A stretch of DNA of 64,000 nucleotides from Echiichthys vipera (taxonomy: Eukaryota > Chordata > Actinopteri > Perciformes > Trachinidae), in assembly GCA_963691815.1 (NCBI GenBank), contig OY829660.1, forward strand, positions 28,274,172 through 28,338,171, in the 5' to 3' direction. Made by a program: the position numbers and the translations under genes. The notes beneath the pieces are model-generated. The model ran no database searches, was not told the DNA's origin, and saw nothing but the letters and a program-made list of their open reading frames with translations. Shown one piece after another: positions 41,628-52,760 of this stretch. Positions within the stretch are counted from its first letter, which is position 1. Every line of letters begins with the position of its first letter.

Positions 41628-42165
41628 AGTCTGTAGGTACTTTAGGTTTAATTGGATCAATAGTGTGACTATCAAATGAAATATTTGAAAAAGAAAATTA
41701 ATAAAGAAAAATTACTAAAAATTAATAACTTTAATTTATTAAAACTTCACACGGAGAACCAATCAAATATAGGGCCTTGACTCACGTTCAGATTATGAGA
41801 TTGAGTATTCTCAATAAATGTATCGTTAATCAAGTAAATATTAGTTATCACCAATAATTATCAAAGATAATAATAAAAATGACTCTAGTCAAACCAGAGT
41901 TCCTCGGGGCACCACCGTCATAGACGGAGTGACAACTAATATTAAAGTCTCATTAAATATATTAAACTACTAATTAAGGGTTGAACACCGATGAATGTAA
42001 TAGTTTAATTAGTTGAAGGATTTAAAAGTTATTTTCTTAGTAGAGGCTGGCTCATTCATCTTTGTGTAATATTAAATAAACAGACATATGGTAAACACAA
42101 ACATTTATTTTCCTCAAAGCAATTTCAGTCAAAAACAACTGGACTGGTTGTTTGTCTAGGAAGAC

Positions 42166-42196
42166 GTTTCACCTCTCATCCAAGAGGCTTCATCAG
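42166..42196 (-). ncRNA. hammerhead-like core motif (left arm)
   Basis: Mirror copy of the core at 42301-42331 on the opposite strand, a consequence of the perfect palindrome. Confidence 0.38.
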
Positions 42197-42300
42197 TTCA
42201 TGTACGCATCTGACCAGGCTGGGACTGTGAGAGGTTAAATACCTGGATCTCCACACCAGTTAGTTGGACCAGTCCCAGCCTGGTCAGATGCGTACATGAA

Positions 42301-42331
42301 CTGATGAAGCCTCTTGGATGAGAGGTGAAAC
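42301..42331 (+). ncRNA. hammerhead-like core motif (right arm)
   Basis: CTGATGA, a 5-bp helix CCTCT/AGAGG closed by a TGGATG loop, then GAAAC: the order of the hammerhead ribozyme catalytic core. A correctly placed cleavage triplet with helices I and III was not found on the same short strand, so activity is unproven. The same motif lies on the minus strand at 42166-42196. Confidence 0.4.
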
Positions 42332-42918
42332 GTCTTCCTAGACAAACAACCAGTCCAGTTGTTTTTGACTGAAATTGCTTTGAGGATAACGATGACCTGG
42401 ACGAATGAGAACATTCACAGGCACAAACATTTATTAAAAAATTAATAAATGCAATAAACAAAACACAATAAACTTACTAAAGCTAACAGCAAATGTGTGT
42501 GTCTGTGTGTGTGTGTGTGGGTGTGTGTGTGTGAGAAACAAAGAGGAGAGGTGGGGGCTTGGACCCCTGCAGAGAAGGTGTGAACATTTAAGTTACACAC
42601 AAAGCACCAGCAGCTTGAAATCTCAGTTCTTATTCAGGTTATGACAAAGTTACAATTCTATTTACCCGTTCATAAAGTCCTATAACATGTAGTAATGCCC
42701 AGTTGCTGATTAGTTACCAGTCCATGAGATGGAAAGATACGTTGCGTTGCTTGATGCCAGTGGCTGGTTGAAGAAAGATTCTTGTCTTGGTTGTTGCTCT
42801 TAGGCAAAAGAGGACTGATCCAAAAGTATTTGCAAAGTTTGTACAAGGTGTTAAGTCCAATTACAATTAGGGTCTTATTGAGTTTGCTGCGGCTGCTAAC
42901 AAATCAAAGTTTACCGAA

Positions 42919-44494
42919 TTAACTGTAAGAAAAGTAAGGCTGCTGAGCTTGCATTAATCTTACCATCAGTACAGACGGACTGTTACCTACAAAACCGAGA
43001 GGAGCGGACTCTGGAGTTCTGTTGTTTGAAGTTCTCCTTAACTCGTGGCTCAGGGCTGTAACGCTGCCTGTAGCCGTGTACAGAAAGACACTCAGAGGCG
43101 CTGTCACTGCTGGATTATGAGCTGCGGTCAGAGATGCTCTGGTCAACATCTGAGCAGTGGTTTGGCAGGTCATTATGCTGGGCCAGAATCTCAGAATATG
43201 GCCTTCTACAGCTCCTGCTCTGGGCATGACTATCCCGTGGCAGCTGGCGGACATGGCGTTTACGCTCTGCGTCCCTATGCTGTGTTTTGTCCCCCCCTAT
43301 CGCTCTGTTCTGAGGGTGGGGTTCTGAGACAGAAGGTCTGTGTGACCTCATGGGGTTTGAGCTGCTGGAAGCAGGTGTTGTTTCCCTTGCTTTGCAATTG
43401 ACAACAGTTTCCCAAGCCACCTGTGCTATTTTCCTAACCTCGTTAAGAGAGGTTATCTTTTCTTGTCTCAAGAATAACATGCTTACGTATACAAGGATGA
43501 AGATTCTGCAAGTACAGGGACTTAATGGTTGGGTTCTCTTCTAAGCCTGGTGCATTCTTTCCTTGAAAGTATACGTGTCTCAAACGTCTGTAATAGTCTC
43601 TGGGACTCTCTTGACGGGAATGTTTAATTTGACTAGCTGCAACCAAAGAAGTGATTTTGTCTGCAGTAAAAGCAAATTCTTCTGTCAGTGCATGACGGAG
43701 CTCATGTAGTCATTTCTGACTCTGGCAGGTTGAGACTGTATAACTGTGTGGACAGCTTTTGAGCTGGTTTTCCACACAAGTTTAACTTTCTCTCTCTGTG
43801 TTGCATTGGGTAGGTCAATTAGATTTTCATCTAATTCCCTAAAATGGTCCTCAATGTTATGATCGCAGTTGTCTAGATTAAACACATCCATATCTTTAGC
43901 TAGAAGCTCATGCTCTTCAAGGCGGGGACATTGTGAGGTCACCGTTTGTGAAAGCAAGACTATGCTAGCTCTGTCATCACTCTCAAAATGATGCAGTGAG
44001 GAAATAGAGCAGGACTGAACTTCGCTGGTCTGCTCTGGAGAGGGCGTTAATCTCTCATTGAGGGAGAAATTTGAATTTGAAAAGCCAGAATCAGCAAGGC
44101 TGAATGACTTTGGTTGGGCAAGAGCTTCAGATCTAAGCCCTAACAATTCCTTTTTGTGGGAGAAGAGCTGTGACTCTGCTGAGTGCAAATCTTCTAAATA
44201 ACACAGGACTTTGTGATTTGCTATCTGAACTTCAGTAATGAGATAAGCATTTTGAGCTTTAATGGATTCTATCCCCTTTTCTAATGCTGTTTTGCTCTGA
44301 CAGATAATGTTAGTTTGCCGGTGGAAGTTCAGGAGCAAACATCTCAACACTGACCCTTTAGATGTGTCGCTGAGAAGTGATTCTATATCTTTACTGCACT
44401 CACTTAAATTCAATGTGTTAATGAACTCAGGGTAGCCAGGTTTAAGGCTCTGTGCTAGGGAAGAAATTAAATTCTCTACACGTGGGTTTTCCAT
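42919..44494 (-). pseudogene. gag-like gene of the LTR element (two or three frames)
   Basis: Positions 44494-43685 encode MENPRVENLISSLAQSLKPG with a long helical, coiled-coil-like middle. 43646-43443 encodes SPRDYYRRLRHVYFQGKNAP and SLYLQNLHPCIRKHV, a capsid-like C-terminal signature. 43480-42919 continues with a basic, His/Arg-rich tail. A stop near 43682 and a frame change near 43460 break it. Gag would form the particle that packages element RNA. I recognise the capsid-type block but not a named family. Confidence 0.65.
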
Positions 44495-45300
44495 TGTTTC
44501 AAATGGAAGGTGAGATTAAAACTTGTTGTCTAGTACAACAATGCAATTGTTTTGGCTCTGGTGTTGCCTGGCAGACACATTGTGATGTGACTTGGGCAGT
44601 ACACTAGCCTAAAACAACAGTTTCTCTGGTCTACACTATGTGGGTAGCTTGCTTCCTGCATGGGGAGAGGCAACTACAGCACCATGTGATTCTGGGACCA
44701 GAATTTACACTAACTGAGATGCATGGCAGTCAGTCAGGGAATTATATCTGTAAAGTACTCCGCAAGCTGAGACAAATGGAAGAAATAGCTGGGCATGTAA
44801 CTTTATTTCACAGGGCTGGTAGCACACTGTGGCTCTATCTATCTCCACTCAGGTTGAAATGCAAGGCAGTTCCAACAGTTCAAGCTCTCTGGTTCATAGG
44901 GCCGGGGGCACGCTATGAGTTAAGGGGAAGGAGCACTTAATTTAGCAACAACTTATGACAAGACTCATTAGATTGCATTGAATATGTGATATTCAAATGC
45001 TAAACCAACTTGAATAGCTAGCAGCAACAGCAAAATCTTAAGGGTACTATCAGGCTTACAGAGGTTCTCAATATTCTCAAATCGCTTTAGCTAAATTTGG
45101 AGAATTAATCAAATAACACCACTTTATACTTTTTTATAAGTACAGCTGGATTTCTACTCCTGTGGAAGACAAGTGGAGTTCAATGGAACGACTTTTGGAA
45201 AATTTTGGATGAAAAATCCAAAAATTGTAAAATGTCCAAAAATATGACGAATATTAATATTACACAATTATGAATTATTGCCAACAGCCAACATAACTAA

Positions 45301-45319
45301 GCCTCACACGGGGCACCAA
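45301..45319 (-). other. primer-binding-site candidate
   Basis: Immediately inside the 5' LTR, the minus strand reads TTGGTGCCCCGTGTGAGGC. It starts with TGG, complementary to a tRNA CCA end, one base from the LTR. The tRNA was not identified. Confidence 0.6.
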
Positions 45320-46580
45320 TGTAGGTACATTGGGTTTAATTGGATCAATAGTGTGACTATCAAATTAAATATTTGATAAAGAAAATTAATAAAGAAAAAT
45401 TACTAAAAATTAATAACTTTAATTTATTAAAACTTCACACAGAGAACCAATCAAATGTAGGGCCTTGACTCACGTTCAGATTATGAGATTGAGTATTCTC
45501 AATAAACGTATTGTTAATCAAGTAAATATTAGTTATCACCAATAATTATCAAAGATAATAATAAAAAATTACTCTAGTCAAACCAGAGTTCCTCGGGGCA
45601 TCACCGTCATAGACGGAGTGACAACTAATATTAAAGTCTCATTAAATATATTAAACTACTAATTAAGGGTTGAACACCGATAAATGTAATAGTTTAATTG
45701 GTTGAAGGATTTAAAAGTTATTTTCTTAATAGAGGCTGGCTCATTCATCTTTGTGTAATATTAAATAAACAGACATATGGTAAACACAAACATTTATTAA
45801 CAAATTAATAAATGCAATAAACAAAACACAATAAACTAACTAAAGCTAACAGCATATGTGTGTGTCTGTGTGTGGTTGTGTGGGTGTGTGTGTGTGAGAT
45901 ACAAAGAGGAGATGTGGGGGCTTGGACCCCTGCAGAGAAGGTGTGAACATTTAAGTTACACACAAAGCACCAGTAGCTTGAAATCTCAGTTCTTATTCGG
46001 GTTATGACAAAGTTACAATTCTATTTACCCGTTCATAAAGTCCTATAACATGTAGTAATGCCCAGTTGCTGATTAGTTACCAGTCCATGAGATGGAAAGA
46101 TACGTTGCGTTGCTTGATGCCAGTGGCTTGTTGAAGAAAGGTTCTTGTCTTGCTTGTTGCTCTTAGGCAAAAGAGGACTCAGATCGCTCTTTGTTCTGCT
46201 CAGTTGAGTTCGTAACCGGTTGGTTAACCTTCAATGGTGATCCTACGCCATAGGCCAGGTCCAGGGCCTAGGGACAGCGGGTCTCCTGGATCCGCAGGAG
46301 CGCGTTGAGTTGAGTTCGAAGGAAGAGAGGCCAAGAGAAAGAAGGAATGGGTGTCCTACACTTTTATAGGCACTGGTGATGTCATCGCCAGAGGTCAGGT
46401 TAGCCAATGAACAGTTTGGAGGTCCCTTGGGGGATTTACACCTGGGTGTGACCTGTTGTGGGGGAAGGTTGCATGGTTGGCCTTTGTTTCAGCAGGCTCT
46501 GGGCCTACTTTTAATCAAACTGAAAGTTTGAGTTAATCAAGAAATGAACAATCATCTTTGGGGTGCCGGTTGCACCTACA
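45320..46580 (-). repeat. 5' LTR of the gag-only element
   Basis: 1261 bases, with ends TGTAGGT...ACCTACA. The minus strand carries CCTATAAAAGTG at about 46353-46364, a TATA-box candidate in the part that the 3' LTR has lost. Confidence 0.85.
46353..46364 (-). promoter_or_regulatory. LTR TATA-box candidate
   Basis: TATAAAAG on the minus strand within the U3-like part of the 5' LTR, upstream of the leader and gag in the right direction. Confidence 0.5.
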
Positions 46581-46584
46581 AGTC

Positions 46585-47237
46585 TCTCGCTGTTTGCTGC
46601 TGAGAAGCTAGTTGAATTCATCTGAATTATTTGCAAAGACAATAATAAACAACCCAAAATTGTTCATACAGCACATAAAGTTTATTTGGATTTCACAAGC
46701 GGATGCTTGTTCTTATTACACAGCTATAATCCACAAGACTGCTTTCAAGTCTAACAGTTTAATTTTCTTCTGAGAACGCGCTCGTGTTTGTTGTTTTACA
46801 TCAACAACGCTGATCACACAAAATATTGTTAACACCAAGAAGCCACAGTTTAACAAGGCTTCACAGCGGTGGATTTGAAATGGCCAATGTTCAGTTATGA
46901 TGTGATCTGGTTTCATTGTGACTGAGAATGTGAACAGTGTGACTGAACAGTATTAACATTATTATGACCGTGGCAGCAGAGTGGATTGAGTGAAACATTC
47001 AAACTCTCCACAAGGAAGGAGACAGAACTGGATAAACTAGAGAACTAACATTCCCATGCAGATTTTAAATGTCCTTCACACTAACAAAATGTTTTGTCAG
47101 TTGAACCAGAGATGACTCCTTCTGTTTAACAGACTTGGAGAAAAGCACACCAGCACAAAAAAAGGTATTTTTCTCACACATAATCTACAGTACTTACAAT
47201 TTGCTTTTAGAACAGTTTAGTCTGCAGCAGACATGTT
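46585..47237 (-). other. wdr37 downstream flank
   Basis: Carries a minus-strand AATAAA at 46681-46686. It could be a distal polyadenylation site, but nearly 6 kb separate it from the wdr37 stop, so this is speculative. Confidence 0.25.
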
Positions 47238-48662
47238 TAACATCTCATCTCATCTCATCTCATCTTCAACCGCTTATCTGGGGTAGGGTCGCGGGGGCAG
47301 CAGCTTTAGCAGAGGACCCCAAACTTCCCTTTCCCGGACCACATTAACCAGCTCTAACTGGGGGATCCCGAGGCGTTCCCAGGCCAGTGTGGAGATATAA
47401 TCTCTCCACCTAGTCCTGGGTCTTCCCTGATGCCTCCTCCCAGCTGGACGTGCCTGGAACACCTCCCTCGGGAGGCGCCCAGGGGGCATCCTTAGATGCC
47501 CGAAACACATCAACTGGCTCCTTTCAACGCAAAGGAGCAGCAGCTCTACTTCGAGTTCCTCACAGATGGCTGAACTTCTCACCCTCTCTCTAAGGGAGAC
47601 TCAAACCACCCTCCTGAGAAAACCCATTTCAGCCGCTTGTACGCGCGACCTCGTTCTTTAAGTCATGACCCAGCTTTCATGACCATAGGTGAGGGTAGGA
47701 ACAAAGATTGACCGGTAGATCGAGAGCTTTGCCTTCCTGCTCAGCTCTCTTTTCGTCACAATGGTGCGGTAGAGCGACTGCAATACCCCCCCCCGTGCTC
47801 CGATTCTCCGGCCAAACTCACGCTCCATTGTCCCCTCACTCGTGAACATGATCCCAAAGTACTTGAACTCCTTCACTTGGGGTAAGGACTCATTCCCTAC
47901 CTGGATTAAGCAATCCACCGGTTTCCTGCTGAGTGCCATGGCCCCTGATTTAGAGGTGCTGATCCTCACCCCAGCCGTTTCACACTCGGCAGCGAACCGA
48001 TCCAGTGAGTGCTGAAGGTCATTGACCGACGATGCCATCAGGACCGCGTCATCTGCAAAAAGCAGAGACGAGATCCTCAGCCAACCGAACTCCAACCCCT
48101 CTCCACCACGACTACGCCTCGATATCCTGTCCCTGAAAATCACGAACAGGATTGGCGACAAAGCGCACCCCTGGGGGAGGCCAACCCCCACCGGGAACGA
48201 ATCCGACTTACTGCAGAGGATTCGGACACAGCTCTCGCTTTGGGTGTACAGATATTGGATGACCAACAGAAGTGACCCCCTCACCCCATACTCCCGCAGC
48301 ACCTCCCACAGTATCTCCCGAGGGACCCGGTCATATGCCTTCTCCAGATCCACAAAACACATGTAGACTGGATGGGCATACTCCAAAGCCCCCTCCAGGA
48401 TCCTTGAGAGAGTGAAGAGCTGGTCCGTTGTTCCACTTCCAGGACGGAATCCGCATTGTTCCTCTTCAATCTGAGGTTCGACTATAGGACGAACCCTCCC
48501 TTTCAGCACTTTGGAGTAGACTTTACCAGGGAGGTTGAGTAGTGTGATACCCCTGTAATTGGCACACATCCTCTGGTCCCCCTTTTTAAACAGAGGAACC
48601 ACCACCCAGTCTGCCACTCCCATGGCACTGTCCCAGACCTCCACGCAATGTTGATCAGGCAA
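47238..48662 (-). mobile_element. RTE/Rex3-type LINE, 5'-truncated
   Basis: Minus-strand RT: VVPLFKKGDQRMCANYRGIT, EEQCGFRPGSGTTDQLF, VDLEKAYDRVPRE, GLPQGCALSPILF and the catalytic FADDAVLM. After a stop near 47658 the C-terminal part continues (GHLRMPPGRLPRE, GRPRTRWRDYI) to 47274. The 3' end is the pentamer repeat GAGAT at about 47241-47262. The main frame of 334 codons is unusually well preserved. Confidence 0.9.
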
Positions 48663-49013
48663 ATGAGGGAATTTATGCTAAATTTTGGATTACATTCACC
48701 ATCTCTGGTATAAATGAGAAAATTAACTCAGTTTCATGTGAATGGAAAGCCTTTGACAGATGAACTAGCATCATCCATCATGAAGCAGTAAAATGGATTT
48801 ACACAAAATAAAAACAAATAAAAAGCAGGATCATGTCAAGTTATAAAGGCTAAAAAACACTACTGCAGCTGAAATACACTACTATCTTCATATATTACAA
48901 TTTATATGATACAAATGTTACAGTTTTAAAGTAAGAGGTGGTTAACACTTTACATGTGCCTTTACAAGTACAGTAATCACTTTAGATGATTGGAAAGCTC
49001 CATTTATTTGATC
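48663..49013. other. intergenic, unassigned
   Basis: AT-rich, no feature. Confidence 0.4.
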
Positions 49014-49017
49014 TTAA

Positions 49018-49598
49018 AGGTATACTCCACTCCCAAAATGAGCATGTCTAGTGTTACATTGAATTCATGTTTTTGTCTCATGCCTCCATGGTGAACAAAG
49101 AACAAGATTTTTCGGTGAGATTAATTTAAGTAATAGAGGTCCACCCTTAACAACAGCAAAATTATATTAAAACATCTATCATAACATCTAAAAAACTCTC
49201 AGACAATTCGTGCAGTAAAATCCAAGTCTCGTTTATCCAGTGGTACGCTCAGTAATTCCCAAACAGAGGCACTTTTGCTGAAACCTTAATATTTACAAAA
49301 CACTTCTGCATAACAGGCTCATGGCTGAGACATGCTACTCTCCTGTGCGTGAGCAGAAATGCTTTAAAAAGTAAGGTTTTAGTTTGTTAATTACCGAGCA
49401 TATGACTGAATAAACAAGACTACGATTTTACTGCATGAGTTGTGTTAAACGTGGACGCCTATTTTTTCAAGACTTTACTCCGTCTTTGGACTCTCCGTTC
49501 ACCATGGTGGCATGCAATCTTGAAGAATTCAAGGCAACACTTGGTGAGAAATTGACAATTACAACAACAAATGGTCATTTTGAGGAGGAAGTATTCCT
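49018..49598. mobile_element. TTAA-flanked MITE, different from family B
   Basis: TTAA at 49014-49017 and 49599-49602 bracket inverted ends AGGTATACTCCACTCCCAAA and the complement-like TTTGAGGAGGAAGTATTCCT. 581 bases, non-coding. TTAA suggests a piggyBac-type origin. Confidence 0.65.
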
Positions 49599-49839
49599 TT
49601 AAATGTAATGATGCTGTTTTTACCAAATTGCCACATTAACTTTTACTAAAGCTAGACTCAGAAACAATCAGTTTAAAATGAACTGTGTTGTTCTTCGTGT
49701 TAATGCTGTAACTCATGAGTGCTACAGTTGTGCTGCAGTCAAAACTTGAACTGCCTCTTACCACAACATTAATCACGTTGTTAGACATTAATTTGTATAC
49801 GACACGGACAGACACACATACTTTGTTCTCGGGAAATCA

Positions 49840-49880
49840 TCTCACACACACACGCACGCACGCACACGCACACGCACATC
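49840..49880. repeat. CA-rich microsatellite
   Basis: CACACACACGCACGCACGCA and related units. Confidence 0.9.
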
Positions 49881-50874
49881 ATAAAACTTCATTCACTTAA
49901 ACGCAGCTTTGGCTGTTTTAGTGGCAGTGAGAAAGCAAAGCAGGTGACAGCAAATGCATCACGACACTCCTCAAAGACTTCACTACTTTTAAAGTACCAT
50001 TAGAAAATAGGATGCTGACAGAATCCCCACAACAGTGTTTCAACACTAATGACTAAAGGGCACTGCGATAAACTGGAAAAGAAGTTTTTTTACAATCATG
50101 TCAAGCACTGATACAACAGCATCTGAGGAACATCAGTTACTATAATTATAATATGACCCAACATTTAAAGTTTTCACTTTTGTTTTTGAATGAAATCAGA
50201 TTTAATTCTTTTTAAAGTGATGTTAATGGTAATTAAACAACCTTACATGAGAACTTACAGTGTAAACTATCTTTTTTTTTTTGATGAACACATGAGTTTT
50301 ACTCTATTGTAGTGTTGTCAGTTGTGAATCAGAAACATGTGAAACATGTTGTGAAACTTTACCCTGGGTCTGTGTGTCATCGAGAACATCTTTCCCAATT
50401 CATTGTCTATGGAGCAGCTCCACACTCTCACATTTTTGAGAAGTGTTTATGTTTACAAATACTTTTGGACCGTTTTAGATCATAGGAATAACATGTATGA
50501 TTTTTCAAATGGGTGTATTTCCTCTTTTATAGTTGTAGTAGTCGTTATACCACTCTGACACTTCTACACTAGTAAAATTCTACCACCTGAACCTGAAGCA
50601 GGGAGTTTTTGCAGGCCAAGAAATAACATGTAGACCCTGATGCTTCTGGTTAAATCACAGGTGAAGTTCTTAAGTTCCAAAAACAATACCAAAAATGAGT
50701 ACATCAGAGTACACCATATTATTATGTTTCCGTGCCCAGCCCTGCCTCACAACCACTTCAACAGTTGTCGCGCATAAAGATTTCATTTGCACACAAGTCT
50801 TAGATGATATGATGTCTCTTTATCAGCTCTAACACTCGGGGAAGGGGGTTGACCTCTTCTGTCTACTACATACA
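49881..50874. other. intergenic, unassigned
   Basis: No recognised gene or repeat. Confidence 0.4.
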
Positions 50875-51530
50875 GTGGCTGGTTCATGGCTTTACAGGAA
50901 CAGCAACACAGTCAGATCCAGACGTCAACACTGTGAGCAGAGTGACCAATCACATAAAAGATCATACTGGAGAATAAAGTCTACTGTCTGGGACCATTAT
51001 TGGCGAGGTTCACTCGGTAAAGCACTCCACACAGGAGAGGGAGCCTACATGCGTGATCAGTGTAAAGGGAATTTATACCACCAACACATCCAAACTGAAG
51101 AGCAACTAGACCAGTGTCAGTGGGAGAAAACCTGTGGGCAGTATCCACACCAGGCCCCAAGGAAGCGCTCTGTAGTGCACCTGCTCAATGGGCTCAACAG
51201 TGCAGAAACAGTGCTGATCATGTGGATATTTTTAAACGTGGAAATTTGATTTTCAAGCACCAATGAGCAGCTTTCATAGGAGTGAACAAAGCTGCGCCTT
51301 GAACGCTGGATTTAGTTCTCTTTAAACATCTATGATCCACACAGGAAAGAAGCCATACTGGTGTGTCTCCACACTGGAGAGAAACCACCAACACATTGAC
51401 CAGGAAATCAGAATGGCTGTTAAACAACTACTTCTACTACTAACACAGCACCAATGCCTGCACAGGAAAAACATTGTCAGGTCGCCCAAGAAGAGAAACC
51501 AGACAGTTTCAATTCCTTTATCAGCCATCT
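50875..51530 (+). pseudogene. C2H2 zinc-finger pseudogene remnant
   Basis: Plus-strand frames keep finger-linker traces: LHTGEGAYMRDQCKGN with NLYHQHIQTEE (about 51020-51110), IHTGKKPYWC (about 51333-51362) and LHTGEKPPTH (about 51373-51402). Most Cys and His ligands are lost and stops intervene. No introns are apparent, so a decayed retrocopy or a decayed finger gene are both possible. Confidence 0.5.
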
Positions 51531-52628
51531 TGATTTTTACTACACAATAGGACCATTATGTGAACAAGTGTCTGTCTGTGCAGACAACAATCCTTCCAGC
51601 CACGAGCTCAAACTTGTTTTCCATTCTGACTGTGGTGGCGATGCACAGAAACTGCAAAATTTTTCTAAAACAGCCAGGGAAAGAACAAAAGTGAAAGCTA
51701 TAGGTATATTCATGGAGGTGCATTACTGTAACACAGAGACTCCTGTAAGTCTGAACACTGAGCAGAACAGAGCTGAGACAAACAAGAGGAGAGCTACTCT
51801 GAGACTATGATATATGTTCAGCCATGAATCTCAGGTACCAAACAGCTTACCAAAATGGATAACTAGCCAAGCACAATTTAGACAATGTTTGCCAAGTTAT
51901 TTCCAAAGAAACATTACCGAGAATCACATTTCTGATAATTGTGCACGAATGTTTAGCAATCACAGAAATCAGGAAATGTAGGTAAAGCAGAAGCTAAATG
52001 GGAAGTTATCATAGATTAACTCCTGAAAACCCCTAAAAGTTTTTAAATATAAAAAAAGTGTATTTTTCCTTTATAGCATCAGACTGTCGTACTTGTCCAA
52101 ACATAAATTTGCTGTTAGTGGCACAAATTACATTTGCTTAAATCAGCACCACACTTAGTTTTCAACAAAGAGTCCCTTTGCTCTTTTCATCAGTGGTACA
52201 CAGGTTTTAATTTTTTTTTTTAATTTGGATGGTGAGGAATGGCTTCCATGCCAGAAAACACAAAAATATGTTCAGTGTATATAGGCGGCAGTGAGTGAGA
52301 GAGCGTGACAGATGCGGAAGAGAACGAGCGAAAGTCTTTTCCTTTCCTTCAGTGTGGGAAGGAGGTCAGACCTAAGGGAGATTCAAATGTCAAATACTGA
52401 TCTTCTGTAGACTTAAAAAACGTCTGTTAAAAGTCTGTCATTTTATCTTTCATGAGTGATTGCTAAAATGATGTTGGTTACAACATCTGACAAGTTTTCA
52501 CAGACAAAAAGGATGGAAGTTAACTTTTTAAAGCCCCCTTTTAATCCTACAGGATGCCAGTGTTTGATGCTCCAAAATACAGACTGTGTGGAGTTTCACT
52601 GAAAGGTGACTGAAGCAGGAGGTGGAGG
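51531..52628 (-). other. wdr37: wdr37 3' UTR and downstream flank
   Basis: Follows the wdr37 stop on the minus strand. No other feature was recognised. Confidence 0.45.
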
Positions 52629-52760
52629 TCATTTCTCCTGCAGCAGGGCGGGGATGTTGATGTTCCAGCCGATGGCCTGTCGGTCAAAGCCACAGGTGAA
52701 CAGGTTGCAAGAGGTGTTGTCTTCACACCAGGCAGAGCAGCACACCATCCTACGGTGACC
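52629..52760 (-). CDS. wdr37: wdr37 last exon
   Basis: Encodes GHRRMVCCSAWCEDNTS, then CGFDRQAIGWNINIPALLQ and TGA at 52631-52629. Acceptor TCATGGTTCAG. Enters in phase 0. Confidence 0.95.
   Translation of the reverse strand, partial: GHRRMVCCSAWCEDNTSCNLFTCGFDRQAIGWNINIPALLQEK

Larger units (their letters stand above)
42110..42421. mobile_element. palindromic insertion with 14-bp target duplication
   Basis: Flanked by CACAAACATTTATT at 42096-42109 and 42422-42435; the other LTR has the site once. It contains a perfect inverted repeat, 42111-42226 and 42271-42386 (116 bases each), around a 44-base spacer. The right side continues with ACGATGACCTGGACGAATGA, a block common in fish repeats that I associate with Penelope-like elements. 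A variable-length duplication suggests target-primed insertion. Confidence 0.75.
41632..42832 (-). repeat. 3' LTR of the gag-only element, truncated, with palindrome inside
   Basis: Matches 45320-46170 until GGCAAAAGAGGACT, where similarity stops. It contains a 312-base insertion at 42110-42421 absent from the other LTR. Confidence 0.85.
41632..46580 (-). mobile_element. gag-only LTR retroelement
   Basis: Outer ends are TGTAGGTAC at 41632 and GCACCTACA at 46580, flanked by AGTC at 41628-41631 and 46581-46584, a 4-bp duplication. Long direct repeats cover 41632-42832 and 45320-46160. The coding strand is minus: 5' LTR at 45320-46580, then a TGG-starting primer-site candidate, leader, gag (44494-42919), then the 3' LTR. 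No protease active site, reverse transcriptase or integrase was found. The first about 400 bases of the 3' LTR are missing. Confidence 0.85.

Noticed and set aside
42150..42390. A complete, self-cleaving hammerhead ribozyme
   Set aside because: The core motif is present, but I could not place a cleavage triplet with helices I and III in standard order, and full pairing of the two arms would compete. Only the motif is reported.
42919..42991. TTACCTACA near 42983 as the inner end of the 3' LTR
   Set aside because: Similarity to the other LTR stops at about 42832 and this stretch is still within the gag-side reading frame, so the match to an LTR end looks accidental.
43045..43544. Plus-strand frames in the gag region
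   Set aside because: They are opposite-strand shadows of the gag frames, with no domain content.
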